A DNA stretch of 64,000 nucleotides from Branchiostoma floridae (lineage: Eukaryota > Chordata > Leptocardii > Amphioxiformes > Branchiostomatidae). The notes under the pieces were generated by a model. That model ran no database searches and was not told where the DNA came from. It saw only the letters and a list, made by a program, of their open reading frames with translations. The DNA lies in NCBI RefSeq assembly GCF_000003815.2, contig NC_049996.1, positions 940,860 through 1,004,859 on the forward strand, given 5' to 3'. The translations under genes were made by a program, and so were the position numbers. Positions 11,719 through 21,438 of the stretch are shown piece after piece; the first letter of the stretch is position 1, and each line of letters opens with the position of its first letter.

Positions 11719-13251
11719 TAGGGCTGGGTACAGGTGTGACAGCGATCTCGCCCCCCCGGCGAGATCACTAGCGTTTTCGCCCCCCTTTAGCGTTTTCGCC
11801 CCCCCCCCCACCCCAAGAGCAGCTAGTTACTACATATTACAGGTGCGCTACCTGGTACTATACTGCACCTGGGGAGTAACGTATATGGTGTGTTACCGTA
11901 AGATGTCATACCTCGAAAGTCGATACTATATTGTTCGGTGCAAACATGACATTGAAATGAAAAAGACAATTTTTGCAGCTGAGGTGGCATAAAAACAGCG
12001 CTACTGCGAACGTATAAATCAACACCGTCTATGGTACGGAATACGTCAGCTGTATGTTTTCAATTTGTCACAGTGTTTTCTTTCTTGTGCTGGAAACATT
12101 TCCAAAGCATTAACAAAAACACACGTGAATAATAGTTTCTCATTATAAACACTATCTACGCGCAAGTTGATATAGCTGTTGCTAAATGCTACACAAACAC
12201 TGGTAAATTACCAGTCTTAAGAAACACGGGTAAATGCATCAGTTCCTAAATACTAGAAAAAACAGTCATGTTGGAGGTGAAGATATCCCTTGGCCAGGTG
12301 CAAATACCAAAATGTGCGTTATTCTAATTAATACCTAATATTTGCATAATTCATAAAGACATTACATAGTTATTTTGTGGTCACTTCATGGTAGAGACTT
12401 CATATTGGAGATACATAGGTTGCATGAGGACAGGTGAATACAATGAAATACATCTTATGTCAAGACTCAGGTAAGTGCAATAATGGGAATACAAGGGACC
12501 CAACCCTCCTTGTCTGAAACAAGTTCAACTATCTTATTACCATGTAATTACGTTAATATTGATACTATGAATGGAGTTATGTATCAAACTCGTGTACTTA
12601 TATCATTCTGAAACTGCATTTTGTGATTTATACCGATCAACTTGTAAAATGTCATGTAAACCCGTTTTTTTTGGGGGGGGGCGAAATCGCTAAAGGGGGG
12701 CGAGGTAGGGGGGCGAGATCACTAGCCGGGGAGGGCGAGATCGCTAGTGATTTCGCCCCGGGGGGGCGAGATCGCTAGTGATTTCGCCCCCGGGGGGGCG
12801 AGATCACGGGGGGGCGAGATCGCTGTCACACCGGTACAGAAAATTCAGGTCCAGGTCCGGTTCAGGTCCAGAGGATCAGGTCTAGGTCCGGACCTGAACC
12901 TGGACCTGATTCAGTCTGAATCATACCAATGATCCATTTCACTACAAAGAAATCTGTTGGGTGGAGTATTAGACTTACACTGGCGTTTTAAAATACTACA
13001 ACGCTAACTGAACCTGTACGATTGACTGTAAACCTTGGTAGAAATTACTATTAACTCTACTCTACTTCACTCTTGTCATTTTCTTCCAACTGCAAGCGCT
13101 AAAACGTGTGAATGCCTGATAAAATGATATGTTAATTTTCTAATCGGTCCAACATCCGGTCCCCCCTTTTTTTTCAGGTCCGGTTTTTCTGGACCGGTCC
13201 AATAAGAAAAACCGGTTTTGTACCGGTACGCTGTACCGATACCCAGCCCTA
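11719..13251. mobile_element. hAT-like non-autonomous element (1.53 kb)
   Basis: Both sides carry the 8-bp direct repeat GTTTGTAA (11711-11718 and 13252-13259), as expected for a hAT target-site duplication. The ends are inverted: TAGGGCTGGGTA on the left and TACCCAGCCCTA on the right. Inside the right half are repeated CCGGTCC / GGACCGG motifs. No transposase frame is present. A second element is nested inside, at 11734-12831. Confidence 0.8.
11734..12831. mobile_element. Nested GC-ended element with long inverted ends
   Basis: The element begins GTGTGACAGCGATCTCGCCC and ends with its inverse (GGGGCGAGATCGCTGTCACAC). The ends contain repeated CGAGATCACTAGCGAT / ATTTCGCCCC blocks with C or G runs; the centre is AT-rich. 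It is flanked by GGGTACAG and CGGTACAG (7 of 8 identical), which look like a target duplication inside the hAT-like element's left end. No coding frame. Confidence 0.7.
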
Positions 13252-13310
13252 GTTTGTAAGGTTGAAGAAATGACCAAAATACATTGAATACCAAACACGC
13301 GACGAACATC

Positions 13311-13405
13311 GCTGTGAGTTTGCATGTGCCTGCGTAGAACACTTGAGTTACGGAAGCTCCTACTACATTCTGTACACCGGTAGGTTTCTCACTGGTATCC
13401 ACATG
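13311..13405 (-). pseudogene. Relic of one C2H2 finger
   Basis: Allowing for one missing base in the linker, the minus strand reads YRCTECSRSFRNSSVLRRHM then QTHS, very close to the last finger of the third gene ([10 protein letters not shown] ... LRRHMRTH). It is an isolated finger with no gene around it. Confidence 0.7.
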
Positions 13406-13606
13406 TATATATATCATATCTGCCGAGTCTGAGGTTTGGATACGAGGAACGCTAGTGACATGCTTTCCTCAGATGTGAAATCATTTCTTACTAACGTATT
13501 TCTTGCTTTGTGGAATGCCAAAGAAATAAAGTAACAAAGGACATTGTCTTGTTTCTTTTTCTTCTTTACTTTCCAATTATACCAAGGGATTATTGACTAA
13601 AGTGAT

Positions 13607-13706
13607 ACTCTCCAAGCAGAGGTTGAATCGCGCAGATATAGTAATAGTAGGAAAAATTTTTCCGACTACTACTATATCTGCGCGATTCAACCTCTGCTTG
13701 GAGAGT
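13607..13706. mobile_element. Near-perfect 100-bp palindrome (MITE)
   Basis: Two 50-nt arms starting ACTCTCCAAGCAGAGGTTG face each other with about two mismatches and no spacer. The same terminal motif bounds the element at 50412-50590, so this is probably a collapsed MITE of that family. Confidence 0.8.
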
Positions 13707-13709
13707 GTA

Positions 13710-14980
13710 CATATAGTTCGTCTGACAGCTGCAGGAAGGGGTTTTTATCGACGGATTTGAAATCACATGTAACGTTAATGGTAAAGCCTTCTGTCAGTAT
13801 TTCAATTGGATAAGAATGGGATATTCACCCATAATTATAATAGTTATTGCATTTTCATACACATAGGTTATATACCCAAATGACCACAAGTGGTCTAATG
13901 AATGAAAAGGAAAAAACAACAACTTATGCAGTAATTTTAAACTAGACAAGTTATCATGTATTGTTTTAGGAAACATCATATTACTGTGACTTTAATCGCT
14001 GCATCGAATGTTTTTCTGCCCCATTATAAATTTATGTATGAAGCGGTTACCAATAATATTAGTAGTAGGAATACTACCATGTAATATTTGTAGAGAAACT
14101 GAATTGTGTCAAAAGTGACAAGAAAGCTCCATAATAAAAAGTTCATTCTAGCCCCTCCAAAAAACATAACCATATAAAGAGTTAGATTCAATCATGTGAA
14201 AAATAGAAGAGGTAGATTAAGTTAAAGGGATGTTGTAGAAGTCACGCAGAGAGTTATGGTGCCATTGCAGTATGGGCTAGGAGATACTGCCCTACAAGAA
14301 TTTTACAAGGATCAAAAGCGACGCCTATTATTTAGTTGCAGTACTGCACGTCTCCAATGTGAATGATGCTGTAGTACTGCAACCGATTAATAGAGGTCGC
14401 TTATGATCCATGTACCGATTGAGGTTAGGTCGAGTTGTTTTCCTCACATACTTCAGTCTTCACCGTCTTCAGCCTTATGTCATACAAAGTAAAGATAGAA
14501 TGTGTAAATATGGCTTTATGTCAGTGAAAATAGGGGAACTCAAAGACACGGATTATTTTATATATTTGTTTTTGTGTTAAAAGAGACACCCGGAATGGAA
14601 TGTGTAGGACACCTGATCAAACTTGTCTATCGTCTGTGGATTACTGTTATTGAAATACCTCAGCTGTGAATTATGTCAATCTTAATCTTTGTAAGAGTCT
14701 TCGTAAGCGTACGAAATAAGGAAACACACTAAATCTTACTTCAGGAATATATGAGACACTACTATACCGCACAAGTAGAATGTGTTGTCCACCTGTACTT
14801 ATAACTACCTTTTGTTTGTATAGTTAATACTTGTCTACCCGCCCTGTCAATCTTCGCTAGATAAGATCTCAATAGGCTCTAATAAGATATTTTTCTAATA
14901 TTGATAACAGATATGGGCAAATACTACACTACGTTCAGAACTTGGACGTCCCAGTGCTTTAGAAACGTCAGCGCTGGAAG
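13710..14980. other. Intergenic DNA with one foldback element
   Basis: AT-rich, without recognisable exons. It contains the foldback MITE at 14309-14409, whose right flank (GTTGTTTTCCTCACATACTTC) is also found near 7770 and, inverted, near 48375. Confidence 0.45.
14309..14409. mobile_element. Foldback MITE, second copy of the 7641 family
   Basis: GGATCAAAAGCGACGCC pairs with the inverted AGGTCGCTTATGATCC; the inner arms TTGCAGTACTGCA and TAGTACTGCAA also pair. The centre CCAATGTGAATGATGCTG is shared with the copy at 7641. Confidence 0.75.
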
Positions 14981-15370
14981 AACAGAGCTGAGGATTTTAC
15001 AGCGCTGGGTTTCCAGTATTGAAAAGTTCCCGAGCACTGGAAATTTTAGTGCGGAACCTGCTCCTTTTTTTTCCAGCACACGGTTACAATGCTGACGAAG
15101 GTTTCAGCACTGGGTAACCAGTACTGACTGGCCTCAGAACTGGTTCGCCGCCTCTCCGCCGCGAGTTCAGCACTAGTAACCGAGTGCTGACGGCAGTTCA
15201 GAACTGGAAAACCAGTGCTCGCATTGGGTTCAGCATTGGTTTTCCAGTGTTGAGGGAGCTTCAGCACTGGAACAAGGCCGTTCTGATGAATTTCTTCAGC
15301 ACTGGGCGCCCCGTGCTGATGCCGAATAGACACGTTGCTTCAGCACTGGAAAGCCAGTGCAGGACCCGAT
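14950..15370. repeat. Array of short hairpins (CAGCACTGG ... CCAGTGCTG)
   Basis: About ten copies of a self-complementary motif, CAGCACTGG-few nt-CCAGTGCTG, follow one another at roughly 26-44 bp intervals. Arms are conserved or mutated in parallel while the linkers differ. No reading frame explains the pattern. Confidence 0.75.
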
Positions 15371-15552
15371 ACTTTTGTACACTTGCCTCTCTGTCCGACT
15401 TATGATGTAAGTTCAAGCGACTTACGGAAAAGAAAAGCAGGAAAGAAGCCCGGCTCCCGTGCACGTGGTCACCGATCTCTGATGCGTTCATACGGCGTAG
15501 TTGTGTCTTCATGCTATTTCCCAACCTGACCTGACCTGTGCCCAGGCGTGTG

Positions 15553-15800
15553 CGCTCGCCCATTGGTCAGCCCATTTGATGAGATTAGGAAGGGAAGGTC
15601 CCGCGGCAGGTGTGCGCTCGCCCATTGGTCAGCCCATTTGATGAGATTAGGAAGGGAAGGTCCCGCGGCAGGTGTGCGCTCGCCCATTGGTCAGCCCATT
15701 TGATGAGATTAGGAAGGGAAGGTCCCGCGGCAGGTGTGCGCTCGTTCATTGGTCAGCCCATTTGATGAGATTAGGAAGGGAAGGTCCCGCGGCAGGTGTG
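15553..15800 (+). repeat. 62-bp tandem repeat, four copies
   Basis: Same unit as at 3764, here in four copies, again on the 3' side of a zinc-finger gene. Copy number differs between the duplicated segments (three against four). Confidence 0.9.
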
Positions 15801-16478
15801 CAGGCAAGAGTTGCCTTGTTTCCGCACACCGCAGCTCCTTCAAGGAAAACGTCTGTCAACCGGAGAAAAACATACAAATCCAACCATAATTCTGAGACAT
15901 ATTGCATTTTATTGAAGATATGTCCGATATTCTGTTGATCATACAAACAATATCATGTCATATTTTCTGTTACAGCTAAATTCTAACATCAACAGAGATT
16001 AGTTCAATTTAAAAGTACAGCATATTTACAAACCAAAAAAAAATCTCTCGGGGAATTTCAAATGTTAGAAGGTCGACAAAAATGTGTCGTGTTTACATAC
16101 TGATTAACTGTCTCAACAGCCTCTAGAGATGTGTACATGTAAACTATATATATACAGAGAGGGTCAATGCAAGCCAACATTAAAGTAATGAGAATCCCGT
16201 GACTTCGACGACAATATCTGAAAAAGTTGTTTAACTAGTTGTCTATGACAGACAGGCCTAAATCTTACTCTAAAAAGAACCACTAATAAGTTCCAGTCAA
16301 TACTATGTACATGTAGCTACTCAAATACCTTAAATCTAGAGAGATGCCTACATTATTTCAACCAACTTACTAAAATTATCTGGCGATCTAGAATTCTAGC
16401 ATTTGATACAATTGAAACAACGAAAATAAACAAAATAAACAAAGAACACATCGAAGTTCTAATCCCCACGTCCTTATA
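15801..16478. other. Duplicated 3' flank, second copy
   Basis: Similar to 3950-4500, including TTACAGCTAAATTCTA and GTTCAATTT. No gene seen. Confidence 0.5.
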
Positions 16479-16663
16479 CCCCCCTCACATTAGGCGCGAT
16501 TCGATCGAACGACGAGTCTGCGAGCCCCAAATTACGAGGAGGAATGACACTGACGAGAAGGGGGGAACTCTGCAATTTCTTCGTCGGCATCAGGGTCATG
16601 CCTCCTTGTAAATTAGAGCTCGCAGACTTGTCGTCCGATCGAATTGCGCCTAATGTGAGGGGG
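16479..16663. mobile_element. TA-flanked foldback MITE (185 bp)
   Basis: The left end CCCCCTCACATTAGGCGCG and the right end CGCCTAATGTGAGGGGG are inverted, extended by GATCGAACGACGAGTCTGCG and its near-complement. TA dinucleotides flank both sides, as in Tc1/mariner-type insertions. No coding capacity. Confidence 0.75.
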
Positions 16664-16859
16664 TATTAATATCGGATCACCAGTATACGTAAATGGCTTG
16701 TTGAACTGACCATCATCAAGTTATACAACGTAGCACCAAACCTGCGCCATTCCCATATCTATGAGCAAATTAGTTTCGTTGCTTCTCTTTGCCAAACTAT
16801 CATTGTCATACTTAAACTACTTGTCCCTCTGATACCTAAAGCCTTCAGATCAGTAGCTG

Positions 16860-17110
16860 TGAATTTCTATCACTGTGGGTTCGCACGTGGCTCCAGAGAT
16901 GGTCTGACTGACAGAAGTTCTAAGTCTTACTGCATTCCTCACAAAGGTAGGGTTTCACCCTGGTAGCTGTAAGGTTTCGTCACACCGGTAGGGTTTCACC
17001 CTTAATCGTGCATGAAACCGCCACATCGGTTACTGTGAAGTTTAATCGCTGTGAGTTCGCTTGTGGCTCCGGAGATGGTCTGACTGACAGTTCTAAGTCA
17101 CGTACATGTG
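16860..17110 (-). pseudogene. Two relics of a terminal zinc finger
   Basis: One relic (about 16866-16950) reads YLCEECSKT, a stop, then CQSDHLWSHVRTHSD. The other (about 17045-17100) reads CQSDHLRSHKRTHSD followed by a stop. Both match the last finger and C-terminus (THGD, stop) of the third gene, so its 3' end was repeated downstream and decayed. Confidence 0.65.
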
Positions 17111-17149
17111 TCCATATAGAATACAACACGGTGTGTTTCGTATCACCCA

Positions 17150-17600
17150 GGTTATCAGCCCGACCGCGGGTCGGATCGTCAAACGGCCGAAGGCCGGAGG
17201 GTGATCCGACCGCGGGAGGGCTGGGACCGAAGGTGATGCAGAATACGTTTTGCATTTTATTTATGTCATACCCACCTAAGAAAACCCCTGTTTTGATGCA
17301 AAATGCGCCGGAAGTTGAACAAATTTGGTGCCCTCGAACAAAAAGTGTTGCAACAGTAATGTTCCAACGTCTGAATCAGGCATTCAAACATTCGATGGCG
17401 CCGCACTCGGCCCGCGCCGCTCGAAACAGTTTGAGTTATTCGAATGGAGCCTGTGTGATACGCCTTTCGAACCGGTCTGATACGGAAGTTATGGCCAGTT
17501 CCGGAACACCCGTATCGAACGTTTTCGCGTCACAGTTATGACATAATTTATTATAAGTGTTATTACATCCTTCAAACCGGTAGGGTTTCACCCTGGTGCC
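17150..17600. repeat. Inserted sequence with GC-rich hairpin
   Basis: The hairpin AGCCCGACCGCGGGTCGGATC facing GATCCGACCGCGGGAGGGCT lies at about 17159-17223. It is followed by roughly 300 bp without similarity to the matching flank of the first gene. This block separates zinc-finger relics and looks like an insertion; family not identified. Its open frame has no domain. Confidence 0.4.
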
Positions 17601-17629
17601 TGAAGTCTTCACATCGGTAGCTGTGAACT

Positions 17630-18370
17630 TTAATCACCATGAGTTCGCATGTGCCTCCGGAGATGACTTGAGGTACGGAAGCTCCTACTGCATTCTTTAC
17701 ACTGGTAGGGTTTCTCACCGGTATGAGTCATCACATGGCTCTTCAGGTTATCAAGCCGACTAAACTGCCTGCCGCACTCCTCACATCTGTAAGGTTTCTC
17801 ACCAGTGTGAGTCCGCATATGCTTCTTCAGACTACAAATCGCACTGAACTGTTTGCTGCATTCATCGCACCTGTAGGGCTTCTCACCGGTATGTGTCCGC
17901 ATGTGTATCTTCAGACCACCCAACACACTAAACTGTTTGCTGCATTCTTCGCACTTATAGGGCTTCTCTCCGGTGTGAGTCCGCATATGACTCTTCAGAT
18001 GATGCATCCTACTAAACTGTTTTCCGCACTCCTCACATTTGAATGGTTTCTCATCAGTATGAGTCCTCATATGACTCTTCATACTGCCCTGGCCACTAAA
18101 CTGTTTGTAACACTTATCACACTTATAAGGTCTCTCACCGGTGTGGGTTCTCATATGTCTCTTCAGATTACCCAGCTGACTAAACTGTTTGCTGCACTCC
18201 TCACATCTAAACGGTTTCTCGCCAGTGTAAGAACGCATGTGTATCTTTAAATTACTCAGTCGACGAAACTCCTTGTCGCACTCGCCACACTTGTGTGTAC
18301 GCGGAAGATCCTCTTCACGTCCATTACTTCCCTTCTCTTTGCCCAGATGAGATACAGCCGGAGTCGCCAT
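17630..18370 (-). CDS. C2H2 zinc-finger protein 3 (8 fingers)
   Basis: An intact 246-residue frame starting at the family's conserved ATG (MATPAVSHL). An acidic leader of about 25 residues is followed by eight C2H2 fingers with TGEKPY/TGERPY linkers and the short end THGD. It should bind DNA in the nucleus; no effector domain is visible. Finger 1 reads HKCGEC...HMRSY, so its final zinc-binding His is Tyr; fingers 2-8 keep all four ligands. Upstream, TTCCTGCAG at about 18385 is a likely 5'-UTR acceptor, matching the paralogs. The intron behind it carries a TTAA-flanked element. Of the three copies in the window this is the best candidate for a working gene. Finger contact residues differ from those of gene 1, so its target probably differs. 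Confidence 0.9.
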   Translation of the reverse strand: MATPAVSHLGKEKGSNGREEDLPRTHKCGECDKEFRRLSNLKIHMRSYTGEKPFRCEECSKQFSQLGNLKRHMRTHTGERPYKCDKCYKQFSGQGSMKSHMRTHTDEKPFKCEECGKQFSRMHHLKSHMRTHTGEKPYKCEECSKQFSVLGGLKIHMRTHTGEKPYRCDECSKQFSAICSLKKHMRTHTGEKPYRCEECGRQFSRLDNLKSHVMTHTGEKPYQCKECSRSFRTSSHLRRHMRTHGD

Positions 18371-18414
18371 GTTAAATAAGACACTGCAGGAATGGATATG
18401 AATCTCAACATTAA

Positions 18415-19362
18415 CCCTATTCAGACCGGGGGGGGGGCTTTTGAGGCCCGCGCTAACTTCGATGTCCTATAACGCCAGAACGGCTTACGCTAGAGCCACA
18501 AAATTTAGTGAGTTTTCCTAAAATATTGTTGGCAACAATTCTACGAAGTTTGACAAATTTTCCATTTTTTCGTGTTGCCATGGCAACCGTTTGTTCACAG
18601 GCAGTTTTGCCAAAAATCACTATTTTTGGTTCTAACAATGTATTTTTCAAATTTATTTGCTATATTACTGTGATTTTGTTACATAAACAAAATCTTATAT
18701 TATTCAGCATATCTTTCATAATTATATATGCATAAATTATGCTAATTTGATGACGTCATCAGCCCAAAATCCAAGATGGCGGACGGAATGGCCAGATCAA
18801 GAAAAACAAGCTAATTATCCCTTAAAATTTGCAACTACCTGGTATTTTTTCATCAAAAACCATCTAAATGAATGAATTTAGTCTATTTCCATTGCCCTTT
18901 GTGATTATTTGTTGCAAAAAAAGTATTTTTAAAAATTCAAGGAAGTGGATATAATATGGCGGAGCCCAACTCGTATCTTAGATGTGCATGACGTCATTTT
19001 ATGACGTCATATTGACGTAATTGATGTTGCTATTGGCAACGCAAGTCGTAATAAACATTATTATTCTGTTACCTGCACTTGTTGTTACATTTTTGTAACA
19101 TAACTTGAAGTTTTCTGAGAATACCCATTTTTCATGGGTTTGGCCAATATAATCAAATTGATGACGTCATAATTACGTCATCTTACCTCAACGTACCGTC
19201 AAACGTCACATACTTGTCAGATATTATGTCGAAATCATGTCCTGAAAATTTGGTGGCCCTACGGCACGTCGTTTTAGAGTTATAGGACTTAGAAGTGGAG
19301 GGCCTCAAAAGCCACCCCCCCCCCGGTCCAGGGATGACCAAAAAAGCCCGGTCTGAATAGGG
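18415..19362. mobile_element. TTAA-flanked inverted-repeat element (piggyBac-like MITE)
   Basis: The element starts CCCTATTCAGACCGGG and ends CCCGGTCTGAATAGGG, with TTAA on both sides, the target site of piggyBac-type transposons. It is 948 bp long, AT-rich inside (GTTGCCATGGCAAC, several TGACGTCAT) and has no transposase. The paralogous position near 5820 lacks it. Relatives lie at 26625, 27479, 29692, 45840 and 55070. Confidence 0.8.
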
Positions 19363-21324
19363 TTAAGGAAAGTCTACTTAGCTGACAAGCACACGCAATT
19401 GTAAGTTCATTTATAAATATTATTGCCTCCATCTTACAGACCGACTTCTGATATGGTGTTCTGCATGTTTGAAATCGCCTTGCAAGTATTGGTACTGCAG
19501 ATTTTTAGGAACATTAGGTTCTAAAAGTTAGGTGTTTGGGTGTTGTTGACAGGCAGTGAAAGGGGGTCAAAAGGTTTTGCCACCTATCCTTTGATCCCGT
19601 ATACAATAATTCTGCCGTAATATTATACCTTGTTTTGTCGTTTAGAGGCAACCTTGCCAATGTGAGTTTTCATGTTCTAAAACTCAAAGGTAGGTGATTT
19701 TTGACAGAAAATTTCTGCCATAATTCCCATTGTTAAGAATATACCGTCTAAAAATAAAAAAAATTGCACTGTGAGTGTTTGCGTACCGGTAAAACAGGTT
19801 CGGAAGGTTCTGTTTGATACCGAAACACCAAGGAGGATTAGCCAACCGGATTTGCATTAAAGAAAAAAAGTCAGAATTTCCAGACAAACCTATGAAGCGC
19901 AGGACAGTACTTGTAGACTACAAGCCGGAATATAAACGCATAGAATGCTTTTCGTGAGAATTCGTGACAAATTTAAAGCTGTACGGAGCAAAAAGTTGAT
20001 ATGCCTGAGTACATGTATTGTATACATACTATGTGTAGTGACCTACATAGTGAGATTCGGCATACCAGCCAAGTGACCCGATCAACCAGGCCAGCATGCT
20101 ATCACATACTATAACAGGCTCATTGTAGACAGCGTGTCGAATGATGCTTCCCTCCCAGACTTCTTGCTAGATGTAACACCAGTTGGAGCAGAAAAAATAC
20201 TTTAGATGCCATAACATTTTTTTTCATTATAGAATATAGAATATAGCAAATAAACGTGAAAAATACATTGTTAGCGATTTTCGCCAAAAAAAGATACCTG
20301 TCAATAAACGGTTGCCATGGCAACACGAAAATCAATGCGATTAAGTCAGTGTGGCCTTAAACTTGACTGGCTATTAAGGGAAGAGAAGAGTTTAATTTCC
20401 AGGGGAGTTGCCAATGTACTACTAGGGTTCATTGACCCGGGCAGCAGGGTGAAATTAGGGCAGGAGTCCACAATGATCCGTACCCTGTAATTAGTCTGTC
20501 TGGTGGAGGCTGTTTTAGCTGGGTGTCATCTGCAAGATGGTTCATTGTATCATTTACTTCACATTAAGTCCCCGTGACCAGAGGTTTTTTCCGTTCTGCC
20601 CAAATGGGATCGAAGACGAAAGTCACTCTGTTATGGATTGTTTACGATATAATATATAAACGCTCTAGAGAATTTGCTACTCTCTGTTAGATACATTAAT
20701 TCAACTACATTCTGGGCGGCGATAACCCTTACTGTGTACAAGAATGTAAATCTGTTCACGAATGTTTACGCTGTAAAATAAATAGTGTAACTGATATGCT
20801 AGACCCAATATGTTGCTTATTCATCCCTGTAGACACCCATGTATGCCTGTTTAATTGTACTGTAAGTAGTTATTATAGACCTTACGAAAATCGCTGTACT
20901 TTTGTCATGTTGATAAAAATTTCTCTACTTATTCCTTGATTTGTTTCATCTTATTATATCATAACAATCAGGTTGTGGCCTGTTTTCAGGTGTCCCTGGA
21001 CACACAATAACCTCCTTGCAGAGACATTCACACAAAAGATTACTAGTATTTAGGTCAACAAAAATAGAAATAGTCTTCTTTATTATTTTTGTTATTGTGT
21101 AACGAAATGTCCTAAATGCTTCCATGGAGTTTATATTAGGAAATGCCTACAAATTATCAACGTATTGTGGTCGAAGTCAGAGGTCTTTATCTTACAAACA
21201 CATAGATACTTTCGGAGGGTAGAATCTACAAAATATGTGAAAATGAGCTTAAGTTTGTCTGCTCGTTCTTCCATAAAAGCCACTTTGAATTTGTCGCTTT
21301 GTTCGGGTAGGCTATATTATAGTA

Positions 21325-21438
21325 ACGTTAATGACCCGCCTGTTCTTCGGCTTCGCTCACTCGTTGGTTTCATTCGGTGGTTATAGCAAAGGACCAGGCG
21401 TTATGACACCATATACACATCGGGGCGGGTCATTAACC
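21325..21438. mobile_element. Short foldback element
   Basis: GTTAATGACCCGCC at the left is inverted as GGCGGGTCATTAAC at the right, about 115 bp apart. No coding capacity. Confidence 0.55.

Noticed and set aside
12747-12932. Frame with repeated GGEIA
   Set aside because: Product of the GC-rich inverted ends of a transposon.
14950-15370. CRISPR-like array
   Set aside because: Repeats are degenerate and self-complementary, spacers short and uneven, no cas genes, and the genome is eukaryotic.
17008-17541. 177-codon plus-strand frame
   Set aside because: It runs through a zinc-finger relic in antisense and an inserted block; no domain, no splice signal.
5236-18250. Plus-strand frames opposite the zinc-finger genes (5236, 9567, 9789, 17723)
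   Set aside because: Complement of regularly spaced finger codons; composition is just the mirror of the TGEKP linker.
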